The notes beneath the pieces were generated by a model, which saw only the letters and a program-made list of their open reading frames with translations, had not been told where the DNA came from and ran no database searches. A stretch of 64,000 nucleotides of DNA from Nageia nagi (lineage: Eukaryota > Pinophyta): positions 121,706,001 to 121,770,000 of the forward strand of contig JBITNC010000001.1 in the NCBI GenBank assembly GCA_050084985.1, written 5' to 3'. Each line of letters begins with the position of its first letter. Position 1 is the first letter of the stretch. A program made the translations under genes and the position numbers. Below are positions 1 to 10,750 of this stretch, piece by piece.

Positions 1-280
1 CTATACGTTTCATATGGATAGACTAGCTTATTGATGTCTCTAGGATATTTCATCTCAAATGATCTAAGAAGGGAAATGAATCTCACTGCACACACTGGAG
101 TTTTTTGATTCTCTTATCAGCATATAACAATATTGTTTGGTATCATCTTAGGTTATTAGATCTGGAAACAAAGAAAGATAAGGTAGGTGTTGTAATAACT
201 TGGTTGTTAAGCTAAAATCACCTAATCTTTTGTCATAAGTTGCATATTGTTTTATGTTTAGAATCACTTGTGTAGTTTTG

Positions 281-705
281 TTAAGTCATATCAGTTATCC
301 ATTACCTTTGAACATTATTAAAATTGCTTTTCTTTGGAAAGGATAAGAATGATTATATTATCGTTCCCCTAACCAAGATAAAGTTAATGTTCATACATCC
401 TTAAGCCATTGGTGTGTCATATCAGTTATCCATTACCTTTGAACATTATTAAAATTGCTTTTCTTTGGAAAGGATAAGAATGATTATATTATTGTTCCCC
501 TAACCAAGATAAAGTTAATGTTCATACATCCTTAAGTCATTGGTGTGTCATGTCAATCCATTCTACTGTTATCCATTACCTTTGAACATTATTAAAATTG
601 CTTTTCTTTGGAAAGGATAAGAATGATTATATTATCGTTCCCCTAACCAAGATAAATTTAATGTTCATACATCCCTAAGTCATTAGTTTGCCATGTCATT
701 TATGT
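281..705. repeat. 131-bp tandem array, about three copies
   Basis: Three head-to-tail copies share an identical core (GTTATCCATTACCTTTG at 294, 425 and 568). Copies 1 and 2 are exactly 131 bp apart; copy 3 is 143 bp further because of a 12-bp insertion before its core. Copies differ at only a few bases, so the array is fairly young compared with its surroundings. It lies beyond the 3' end of the PMD pseudogene and may be internal to element P. Bases 1-280 show no recognisable feature. Confidence 0.9.
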
Positions 706-1189
706 TTATTGTAAAATTGCTAAGTGCAAAAAATGATGCATCTGATTCCGCAAAAATATAATAAAATTATGTCCTTAAATAACTTATCTTAGACTCATTT
801 GTTCACTCATACCTATTATTAAACTACTTTTGAGGATTGATAACATCATCAAATTAATTTGTTGATTATATATTGTATCATCATAAAAAAGATAGCCTCA
901 AAACCATACATCATACATTTTGAGATTACATCTATCATTAACATCCATTCATCATCAAGCGATTAAAAGATGATTATGAGCTACCTAACATCATATCATA
1001 CCCATTCACATATAAAATGAAAGTCATCATAACATCATATATCATATAATGAATATCAAAGGTCCACCTATACATCATAACAGTCCAGCAAACGACCATC
1101 CTAACATCATCATCAAATAAAACTACATAGGTACAATAAGCATATGGAAAGATAACATCACAAAAAGAATATCCTCATGGACTGCCCCA
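706..1189. other. AT-rich spacer, no gene seen
   Basis: AT-rich sequence rich in CATCAT-type trinucleotides between the tandem array and the PMD pseudogene. No ORF, RNA gene or element end was recognised. It may be 3' untranslated sequence of the PMD gene or internal DNA of element P. Confidence 0.4.
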
Positions 1190-3571
1190 ACCACTACTTA
1201 GTCTGCTAGGACTGCTAGGTCTCTCTACCATCCATCAATATCTCTGATGCTCTAACCTGTAGGAGTAGTACCTACAGACCCTGTAGGACTACCTAGATGC
1301 TGAGCCTCTCGTAACTCGACTGAACCAATAGCTCCTAAAGGAGATGCCCAAGGTGTACCACTCCTGTTAGAAAGACCTCAAGACCTCTAAGTCCTGCTAG
1401 GTGATCCAACCGTGCCACGTACACTACTCTCTGCCTGATAAGCTGATATGTCTATGGGTATATAACTATCTGGAGGTATAGGATACTGAGCCCCCAGAGT
1501 AAAAGCTGGAACCCCTATCAACCATGACTATACTATACTACTATAAAAATCTCGCTGCTGATAAATACCATGGCGAATGACTGAAGGCTCACCTCTAGAA
1601 GTTGATGCTGTACCAAACTGATGAGCCTGAGCTCCCTGTAGAGAAGAACGGGCCTCATCTCTCTCATGTTTATATCTATCCTACTCAGCTCTATATCTGT
1701 ACATGCATGAGTGTGCCTGTGCTAACTGGTGTCTCAGCTCATAAATGTCTCCTAGCAAAGTATCAATGCTAGGTACCTGAGTAGTAGGAGCCTCCCCGAC
1801 TCTGTGTGTATCCGCTGGGGCAGTTCCCTCCTCACCAACACCTATAGCCTCCTCCTCAGGAGCTAACTCTCAGGAGCATCCACCATAACCTCCTCACTCG
1901 CAGCCTCAGCTCCCACAACTACCGCTCCGGTAGGCTCCATGCCTACCTCTCCATCTGCTGCTGCTACACCTGGCTCATCGGTAACATCGATACATCGATG
2001 CACCTGTCGACTCCCTATGCCATCGTTTTCCTCCTCCCACCTGACTCTGAAAGCCTCAGACACTCCTACATCATCCTCTCCAATATCATCCTCTAATGGT
2101 CCCTCCTCCTGAGCAGGATCTGGCTCTACATAAACTAGTGGCTGTACACCCTCAACTGGAATAGTACCCTCCCTCTGGTACAACACTGCTGGGGCAGGCA
2201 CATCCTAAATCAAACCAAACTGATGACGCACTCATTCAAAATGAAAGTACTCTAGAAAATCCACCCTACGACCACTCAGAACATGTGGCTGACGGATGCT
2301 AGTAAGCTCGATCGTGAGCTCTCTCCATACAGGATATGAGTGGTAAGGTCTAAATCTCACTTGATCAGGAACCAAGTGACTAAGCATGTGACGGTAATAC
2401 CCCACATCTCGACGAACTCCATCTGATGGTGAATATAATAGTCCTCACGCCATCTAACTATACCGGCCACTTAATTTGAGAGGCTATCAAATCCAGGTAT
2501 CGGTAATCCTGAAGGACGAGCCACAGCAATATGCTCGTAGGCCCACGCCTGTAATGTAACGGTGACTGATAAAGAGGCCTTATGCCCCTACAAATAGAAG
2601 AATAGCTCTCTATAAATTTGGGACAATAATGTGGGTGCCCAAGCGTACACTGTGCCGTGTCGTATCATATCTGCAATGATAGGTAATAATGACCACAGAA
2701 ACCTCCCACCACCAGTATCAGGGAGAGCATAACACTGAACTAATCCCATCAAATATGAAAATTAGATCATCCTCTGCTGATCCTCTAGCCAATACTGATA
2801 ATATCTGATACCCCTGAAATAATCTCAGAAATAATAGTATCAACTCGATCAGCTCCATACAAATAAGAAATGGCAGGTAGAGCTCCTGCTCTATCAACTA
2901 CAGGTAAAATCCTCCGTCCATGAATAGGGAGTCTGTATAGTATGTGTATATCCTCTACCGTAACAGTCATCTCCCCTGTCGAAAAATGAAAAGTGCATGT
3001 AATCGCATCCCATCTGTCTAATAATGCAGCTAATAGAGGATAGTCCCAATGAATACGACCCATGTATGGGCCCACGCCAAAACCAATGGACCTGAAAAAG
3101 GCATGATCGGTAGGATCCAAAAAATCTCTACCCTCCTGTAAAATTGAGGGGTATCTGCCTCGAGGCTCAAAAACATCTTGAACCTATATGATGTTAAAAG
3201 TCAGTTAAAAAAAAAAGAAAGAAAAATGGGCATTCCATAATGAAACGTCAACGTTTGAAGACCTCCATACTCGGTCGCCGGTGTTCGATCTTCAAACGTT
3301 GGTGTTTCTGTTGGCCGCTCAGCTTAGGTCGGTGACCGCGGTGGAAATAAGAAAAAATTCATAAAAAACACGAATGAAGGCTTAAACTACGAAATTTATT
3401 CTATGTAAATGACCACAAAAGTTTTTTTTAATAACATTCATGGTTGCAATTTCTAAGTTAAACCGGTAAATTACAAACTATGAACAAAAAATAGAAAAGA
3501 AGATTGGGACAAAACCCTACCTCCTCCCGGATAGGTCGAGAATGTCCAGCAGAATGCCTACGTGGAGGCAT
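1190..3571 (-). pseudogene. Decayed plant mobile domain (PMD, MAIN-like) gene, two exons
   Basis: Minus-strand gene of the aminotransferase-like plant mobile domain family, known both as host genes (MAIN/MAIL1) and as cargo of Gypsy and Mutator-like elements. Exon 1 (3571-3521) starts MPPRRHSAGHSRPIREE. It is followed by a GT...AG intron, and exon 2 opens in phase at 3183 with VQDVFEP. The PMD core reads FHFSTGEMTVTVEDIHILY (about 3000-2930), then QAWAYEHIAVARPSGLP (about 2540-2490) and VRFRPYHSYPVWREL (about 2370-2320). An acidic linker (2200-1863) and a possible coiled coil with ELRHQLAQAHS follow (about 1750-1650). There is a frameshift near 2800 and several in-frame stops, many at codons where CAG, CAA or CGA would fit the family. 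The region is clearly more GC-rich than its surroundings. It lies antisense to the LTR at 4321, so it is probably element cargo. The 3' end is uncertain. Confidence 0.85.
3184..3520 (-). other. Predicted intron of the PMD gene
   Basis: Read on the minus strand, exon 1 ends GAGGAG followed by the donor GTAGGG. The other end has a branch-like CTGAC, a long T tract and the acceptor CATATAG before GTTCAAG. Joining is phase 0 and keeps the frame open into the PMD core. The intron also carries CGTCGG/CGCCGG-type repeat units (about 3240-3345), the same family found upstream and in the LTR. Confidence 0.65.
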
Positions 3572-3689
3572 AGTGAGTGTGATGAATATCAACAGCTGGA
3601 AATCGATGAATCAGCAATGATAAATAGCCCTGTCAGACAATGAAAGGGATAGCTAAGGAACATATGAGAAAAGGACAAAACTTTTCCTT

Positions 3690-3835
3690 TTTCAAAGACT
3701 GGCGACCTGAATACGAACGTCGGTGACTTAAATACGAATGCTGATGACCTAAACTAAACGTCGGTGACTTAAAGACGAACATTGGCGATCGATATTAAAC
3801 GTCGACATTTGATATGCAAACGCTGTGTTTGGAAA
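3690..3835. repeat. Degenerate CGTCGGTGAC-type repeat cluster upstream of PMD gene
   Basis: Five to six imperfect units of about 22-25 bp built on CGTCGGTGACTTAAATACGAA and its variants, in the 5' flank of the PMD gene. They are related to units in the intron (about 3240-3345) and in the LTR (4513-4588). The rest of 3572-4306 holds no recognised gene. Confidence 0.7.
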
Positions 3836-4306
3836 TAACCCTAAAAATATTAAATTTTTCTTAGGGATGGCCTTAAATTGGTCAAAGAAATCAAATAATG
3901 ATAAAGTGTGATGCATCTTTGTTACATGAGATCATCTTGAAACCCTGTTATTGGGACAAAAGATAACACCATCAAAACTCATATACTAAGGAAGGCTTAT
4001 ACGGTACATGTGCGCTTAGACACATAAAATGACATAACAGAAATGTCATGCAGCTGTCACACAAGCTCAACACATTGTCATACCAAAAATAGTTACTTCT
4101 AAGGTATATGCAAAGTTGTTTTCAAAATTACATCAAATGTAAAAAGAAAACACATTTTATCATAATTTGATAAATTAAAAGTTTGATTCCTTTAAGAAAA
4201 TGAGTCAAAACTTACATCGTAAAAAGGCAACAATAAATAATCAAGCAACAAATCTTCCCATTCTATATTTTTGAAATCATCAATCACATTCTTTGTTGAT
4301 AATTTC

Positions 4307-4320
4307 AAAAAGGGGCAAAA
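4307..4320 (+). other. Polypurine tract before 3' LTR of element P
   Basis: AAAAAGGGGCAAAA runs directly into TGTAGACACC. A purine tract abutting a TG start is what is expected at the plus-strand primer site of an LTR element, and it orients element P on the plus strand. Confidence 0.7.
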
Positions 4321-5161
4321 TGTAGACACCTAAAAAAGTCCCCTTTTTTAGCTAGTAAATATTGAAATAATCATAACTCGATGTGACAACATAAAATAGG
4401 TTTAGAAACCCTATTATTAGATAGCTCTCATCGAGTGCATGAAAATGAATGGTTATATGACCCCCTTTTGATGAAATCTGACTTTTAGGTGGGCATTTTA
4501 ATATAATTAACCAGTCACCGGCGTTCCATATCAAACGCCGGCGTTTCTAGTAGAACACCGGCATTCGATATACAAACGTCGGTGACTCTGCAATAGCCAA
4601 ACAAAATATTAAGAAAGTTGGAACGCTTCATCTTCCAAGATGATGTGGCTAGAATGGGTCAATTATGACTTGCGGTGGCTCTTCACTTCCCCTTTTCAGC
4701 CTTGAAACGTCTCACCCGAAAATCTATAAATACAAGCTAATGCAAAGCAATATTGATGATCCAAGTTAACCCCAATCAAACCCATTTTTGAAGTAAGGAA
4801 ATGCTACCAAAATCTTATGAATTCATTCCTTTGATTGTTTCATGTTAGTTTCATTTCAATACAATGTTACACATAGATGCTTTGATGTTATTGTCTTTTG
4901 CATGTGTGTAGGATTTACAGGTTATCTACATCAAGAAAAGAAACAAGCAACCCAAAAATAATGGAGATCCAATACTCTTATCTTAGCACATACATTTGTA
5001 AAAGTCCCTTCTAAGGGCAAATTGTAGTTTCAACTGAGATTGAATATCATTTTGTAATTACAACATGTTTATCCATGTTACATAATTTGAGGTTCAATGA
5101 GGATTGAAGAATAATTTTATTTCATGTTATTCTATATTCCAGCTCAATTTTCATTGCAACA
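4321..5161 (+). mobile_element. 3' LTR of element P (plus strand)
   Basis: It starts TGTAGACACC after a polypurine tract and has a TATA box TATAAATA at 4725-4732. The end is taken as ...TTGCAACA at 5160-5161 because homology to the repeat at 6307 begins exactly at the next base. An alternative end is ...TCTACA at 4930. The LTR carries two neighbouring hairpins of the CACCGGCGTT family (4516-4546 and 4556-4584). The 5' LTR and pol would lie left of the window. The PMD gene upstream is antisense to this LTR. Confidence 0.6.
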
Positions 5162-5434
5162 AGTACATTATTTTACCTCTTGAATGTCTGGAAGTAAATA
5201 TGAGCTACAATTAGAAAATATTCTTCAAATATTTTTGTTGTATTCTTTTTGTTAAACTTAAATTTAATCTACATTCACAACAACTCTATTTTATATTTTA
5301 AAATATGAATGGACCATATCAAAATAATATAAATAATATTATGCAAAACCTACTTTATGCCTTGTGAATCTTTTTTGCTTAATTTCATCAGTATAATTCA
5401 GAGAGATACAAAATTGATCTTTTAGCTCTAAGTA
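5162..5434. repeat. 273-bp near-identical copy of part of element X 3' LTR
   Basis: Matches 6307-6579 in direct orientation with only about three differences. It sits between the end of element P and the Copia C1 remnant. The two LTRs of X differ far more from each other, so this is a recent local duplication rather than a second old insertion. Confidence 0.85.
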
Positions 5435-6090
5435 AAATTGACCTTTGGCAAACCATGAATAAGATCATGAGACAACTTCAAACTAGTACAATTTAAGTGG
5501 CAAAATATGAGGCACCACAATGAAGACATGCTATCAATAATCATATTTGCAAGGTTAACTCCTTGTGATCCAAACCTCTTTGGAAACCATCTATTATTGG
5601 TCATATGAACAATAGTAACATGCCTATGACCATGATTCTTGTCAAAAATTTCACATTTAATGTCTTCAAAAACTAATTTATAATTTTTCTTCATCATTTT
5701 TTTGACACTTAATAAACTATGTCTCAAATTTGGAGTATATTAAATATATTGAATACTTTTATTACCTTATCTTGTATTTACTTGAATCACTTCATTTCCA
5801 AGCACTTCCAAAGATTTGTTATTTACAATTATGATGTTGGACTTGAAAGAGTGGTCCATGGATGGGAAAATATCTCACTTTCCAATAATTAGGTTTAAAA
5901 AACCCATATCAAGTATCCACTACTCTTCAAGAGCTTAATAATAAGCCTTCTCCAAGGATAAGAACAAAGTATGTTCTCCATTATGCTCTTCTTCACCATA
6001 GTGAGTTGATATTCCTTCATTTGCAACTTGCTTTAGACTAAACTCTATCTCAAAATTCCCAAATTTATTGAAATGATAACATTGCATATT
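5435..6090 (-). pseudogene. Copia C1 gag zinc knuckle, protease and pre-integrase remnant
   Basis: Minus-strand continuation of the Copia element whose gag lies at 17338-16509. In order: a degenerate zinc knuckle CYHFNKFGNFEIEF (about 6085-6040) with three of four metal ligands lost; a protease region around the WWILDMGF-like active-site stretch (about 5930-5890); then LRHSLLSVKKMM and the gag-pre-integrase motif LWCLIFCHLNCTSLKL followed by LIHGLP (5540-5435). There are stops and at least one frame change. Integrase and RT are not present to the left; the remnant stops at the 273-bp duplicated block. The C1 reading resumes in the same register on the far side of element X. Confidence 0.8.
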
Positions 6091-7874
6091 TGTAATGATC
6101 ATATTAGGGATTTAATTTTCTTTCAAAAATATTTAATGTACCATTTCTTCTTTTTAAAATTTACTTTTATAAAATATTTCATCTAAAATATTTTCTAATT
6201 CAATTATTTTTAAATAAAATTATATTTGTATATAAATAATATTTCTCTTCCAATATTGTTTCTTAAAATTATTTTTTAAATAAAATATACAACTATAAAA
6301 TAAATTAGTACATTATTTTACCTCTTGAATGTCTGGAAGTAAATATGAGCTACAATTAGAACATATTCTTCAAATATTTTTGTTGTATTCTTTTTCTTAA
6401 ACTTAAATTTAATCTACATTCACAACAACTCTATTTTATATTTTAAAATATGAATGGACCATATCAAAATAATATAAATAATATTATGCAAAACCTACTT
6501 TATGCCTTGTGAATCTTTTTTGCTTAATTTCATCAGTGTAATTCAGAGAGATACAAAATTGATCTTTTAGCTCTAAGTATGGCTTTCTCTCTTTAAAGAA
6601 TTATATTTTATCATGAAATGTTACATATAGACCATCTCTTGAGCATGTAGAAAATTATTTGCATAATCATAATTGACTATATCTTTGCAACACAATTTCC
6701 AATAATATATGAAAATGAAAAATGCCTCTAACATACAAATACACCTCTGAATGATTCAAAACAACAAGCTTATCATTAACAAAATATACTTATGATAATT
6801 TAATAATTTTATCATCATTATAAGAGCAAGAATTTCAATATATAAATTATTCAACATACTTTCTTAATGTTGCAAGGATGTTTCAATGCTTCAAATAATT
6901 CTATGTAATGAATTACATTACCATAAAATTGCATATTTTTTAAACAAAGAGAAAAGAATTATGTAAAGCATAAAATTAGCTCCTGCATTATTTTGGAAGC
7001 ATTTTGAAAGCACATGAGTACCTCTTATTGAAATGAAATGCCAATATTCATACCTAACTAACCTCTGGATGCACTTATCATAGCTTTTATTCTATTCATT
7101 CTAGTTTATGCATGCATTGAGCATATAACCCATAAGTTTTTACAATGATTTCACCCCCTCCTCTTGCATTAAAGGTTTTCCTTCCTTATCAAATGAATTC
7201 CACACATATTTCCAATGGCTTCCCTTCTATTCACCACATGGATTGTTCATGGAGTACCTTCTAGCTATTCTTCATCATACCAATGGACACTTGGATAGTT
7301 TCTTAGAAACACTAATATCTTCTTTTCCACACTTCTAATCTATTGTACAATGATACTATTCTTAAGAAAAGTTTTACCTAACATGACTAAATGATTATAT
7401 CTCTCCCAAAGACAAACATTCCTTGTCTGGTCAACATCTTTTTGCCTACATGTCACCTAGTAAAAATCACCCAACAATATTTTTGGTTTGCAAATAACTT
7501 TACAAATTAAATATCATTAAGAGAATGGCCTAGTTAATATTAAATTTTAAAAATTTATATTCTTTTAAATAAAATAAATATTTTATTTTTGAAATAAAAC
7601 TATGAAACTTCTAAAATATCCTTAATTTATTTTCATTAATATTATTTGAAATAATCTTAGTAAATAAAAAAATATAATTTTATTTATGATAATCGATTCA
7701 AAATTAAAATATAACATCTAAATATATATTAATTATATAAATAAATTATTTTAATATATAATAATTTAATTAAGGCTCTTCCTTCAATACTTAGAGGTCA
7801 ATCAACTAAAGAACTAGGGCAATATATATATATATATCTTTCAATAGCCATTCTATCTATTCATTCTTTTCTTC

Positions 7875-8460
7875 ATGGCATTTGAATCTAGGAAAGGTTT
7901 GGATCCTCCCCCAAAGCCATCCTATATCAATGCTCTCAAACCAAGGATTTATGCAAGGATAAGCATCCAAAAGAAGATCATTTTTTTTTTACTCCCTAGC
8001 TTTGATCCACACAAAAACTAAAATGGGTTCTATAAAGCTATGGAAGACATGTCTATTCTTGAGATTAATAGTCTATGTGTTCAAAGTAACATGGAAATCC
8101 TTCAAGGATTAAACTACTAATTCATGGATCCTTGATTCCCAATATCTATCATCTCAGTATAAATTGGTCACACTTGGGAAACCAGAAGAGACATAACCTT
8201 TAGTAGGTATTCTAATGGATCCTTTTTGTACTTATTAACTTATGAAGAAGATCAATATATGATTTATAAAAAAGGTACATGATTTTTTAGTAAAATCTAT
8301 CTAATCATGAAGCCAAACACTCTAATTTTAAACCTTGGGAGGAATCACCCATAATAGCTTTAGTTTGGGTTTGCTTTGTTATTATCTCATGTGAAACATG
8401 GCATGAAGATTTTTTGAAGCCATTAGAAATAAGATTAGGATAAATATATATGCTTAAGAT
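7875..8460 (+). pseudogene. LINE ORF1 relic, DUF4283-like
   Basis: The first ATG after the LINE 5' end (7875) opens MAFESRKGLDPPPKPSYINA. Further on, NFKPWEESPIIALVWVCF (about 8326-8380) matches the pattern of the DUF4283 domain common in plant LINE ORF1 proteins, which bind RNA. The frame is broken several times between them. Bases 8460-9260 hold no recognised domain. Confidence 0.65.
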
Positions 8461-9264
8461 AAAATATATTTCTACTTCTCTATAGAATACACTTATTTAT
8501 ACATTCACATAGATATGGAATCTCCTATCCCCCTTAAAATGTTGATCAAGCTCTTGAGTAGAAATATCATCCCATTTAAATGCAAAATCTAAATAAAGTA
8601 TGGCCATTTACTTTGAATTTGACCACATTCTTAACTAGAGACTCCTTTGTATGCTTAGCCAAAGACTCCTTTAGAATATCAAGCATTATATTCCTTACAA
8701 CTCCCCAAGATAAATTACCAAGTGCCTACCTACATTCCAACAATAAATTTCTCTAAATAAATTTTCATGTATATTGTAAGAAGACCCCATGGTAGAGGAA
8801 GCACCCAATCAAAATCTAAATACCACATATCTTATATAGCCTAGAAAAACCCTATAGGTGCAATAACTAGATCATCCCCAACCCACTCCTTCCCCCAACC
8901 TACAGTATTAGTAGTCCAATATTTCTCTCTCGATGTTCCCACACCCATTAGTTGCTTTTTCCTTCAAGAATCAAACTAGAATATGGAATAATTTCAAAAT
9001 ATATAATCCCTATTTTTTGATCCTCTCTTGTAACCTATTACTACCAACAACAAAAAAATACATTATGGAAATTCTAGGATATCCCCATACATAAAAAAAC
9101 CCTAAACATCATGAAAACCATTAAATCTAAAACTTAGAAAAGAAATGGATGCCTCATAACCTAGGAAACACTTCAATAGCATGTTATTGGAGAAGGTACC
9201 AAATCATAAATAGATGCACTCTTAGAGGTTAAAAAAAAAGAAGGTTTCCTTATGAAGTTTATCT

Positions 9265-9720
9265 CATAGAATATTTGGGGCCTCCATTCCCTCGATGTAT
9301 TTAGAATGGTAAAAAATTAATTCTCTATAAAAAAACCTACAATACTCATGTTATAAGAATCCAAATCTTTTGACTAAGCTCTTGTTAAGCTAAAAAATAA
9401 AGTTTGGTCTCATAGAGATGTAGCAACTAGTCATGCCATAGGGAGATTTTTTGGCCTCATCACCTTTTGGGATCCTTATCAAATTTAATATATACTAATT
9501 CACTCCTCTCAAAATTGACTAACTATAAAGGAAAAATACTTATCCATGAGAAAGAATTTTGATCTCATTAATTTGTATGATCCCCAATGCTTAGATCAAA
9601 AAATAGAAATATGTACCCAACTATCAATGTGGTTGTCACAATAATGAGATGTTCCATATGTAAGAGGTGGTGAATTCAATGGCATTAAAAACCTTATAGA
9701 AAAGCAAGGAAGATAAAGAA
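9265..9720 (+). pseudogene. LINE endonuclease relic
   Basis: NIWGLHSLDVFRMVKN (about 9269-9316) corresponds to the N-terminal WNIRGL-type motif of plant LINE AP-endonucleases. GGEFNGIKNLIEKQGR (9666-9713) corresponds to their GDFN...EK.G motif; the catalytic Asp of GDFN is replaced by Glu here. The stretch between contains stops and frame changes. Confidence 0.75.
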
Positions 9721-10179
9721 ATATTGAGAACACCATTGAAGACTTCAATTATTTTATTTATAATGAGTAATTATTTGGGCCTAATTGTGTTAGGGGATTT
9801 TTCACCTAGTCCAAAAAAAGGTAGGGCAACAAAGCCATATTTGAAAAGTTGGATAATTTTCCTAGTATCTATACATTGGATTGAAATGAGCATATTATAT
9901 AGATATAGGTTCTCTCCTACAATATATTTGAATATTGATCAATAACTACCTCCTATAATTACTCATGAAAACCTCTAGCATCCATTTTTAGGTTTCAAAA
10001 AATATGGATGATTTATGACTCTTTTGATGACCTCATTGAGACATGGTAGAGCAAGGAAAATCATGTTTATCTACCAAATCCTCTTTTGGAGATGTCATAT
10101 AAACTAGATAAATCCTATAAGAGCAACTTAGATAAGTGGAAATCCAATTGATCCACCAAAAAGATGACCATATCCTCGA

Positions 10180-10750
10180 GCAAGAGTAGAAGCTCCTTTA
10201 ATAACTTTAAAAAGTCTATTTAAATGAAGAAAACACATGGAATAAAAAATATAGAATCTAATGGCTCAAAGAGGGTGATAGAAATATTAAATACTTTCAT
10301 ATTACCACTTTGGCTCATCAATCCCATAACCAAATTTCCTCCCTTGAAAACTAATAGGGAAATATTCTCAATATTCCCGTAGATATTAACTTGCATGTGA
10401 CCTCCTGCTTGAAGAATATCCTCTCTAAATTAAGTGAGTACTGAGAAGATGCCCAAAATAAGTTTTTGAATTACATTCCTAAGAAGATTTATAATACTAA
10501 AAAATAATTCATCAACATCCTCATAAGCATGGAGGAAGTTAAAAATTCCCTCTTCCATATCAAACATTATAGAGTACCAATTCTAGATGGCTTCCCCCTT
10601 GTATTCTTTCAATATTGTTGGCCTTTTCCATTCTTAATAACATGGATTACCCCTTTCATATTGGTAAATATAATATTAGAATGGAATCCCTCTCATCATA
10701 GTAAATCCTTTCAAATCCTTTGGTTTGTGGCACCTCTGGTGACATATTAG
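10180..10750 (+). pseudogene. LINE ORF2 linker and RT N-terminal relic
   Basis: The characteristic WLKEGDRNIKYFH pre-RT motif (10262-10300) is followed about 230 bp later by MEEVKNSLFHIKHYRVPILDG and FPLVFFQYCWPF (10529-10623). This is the RT-0/RT-1 entry of plant L1 elements. The reverse transcriptase catalytic FADD-type motif could not be found downstream, so the rest is either deleted or too decayed. Confidence 0.8.

Noticed and set aside
2785-3120. A minus-strand PMD ORF starting at 3120
   Set aside because: The apparent start is a TTG in the middle of the exon; the frame runs on upstream to the splice acceptor at 3184, so it is not a real start.
4352-4534. 60-codon minus-strand ORF
   Set aside because: Inside the element P LTR, no similarity; treated as chance.
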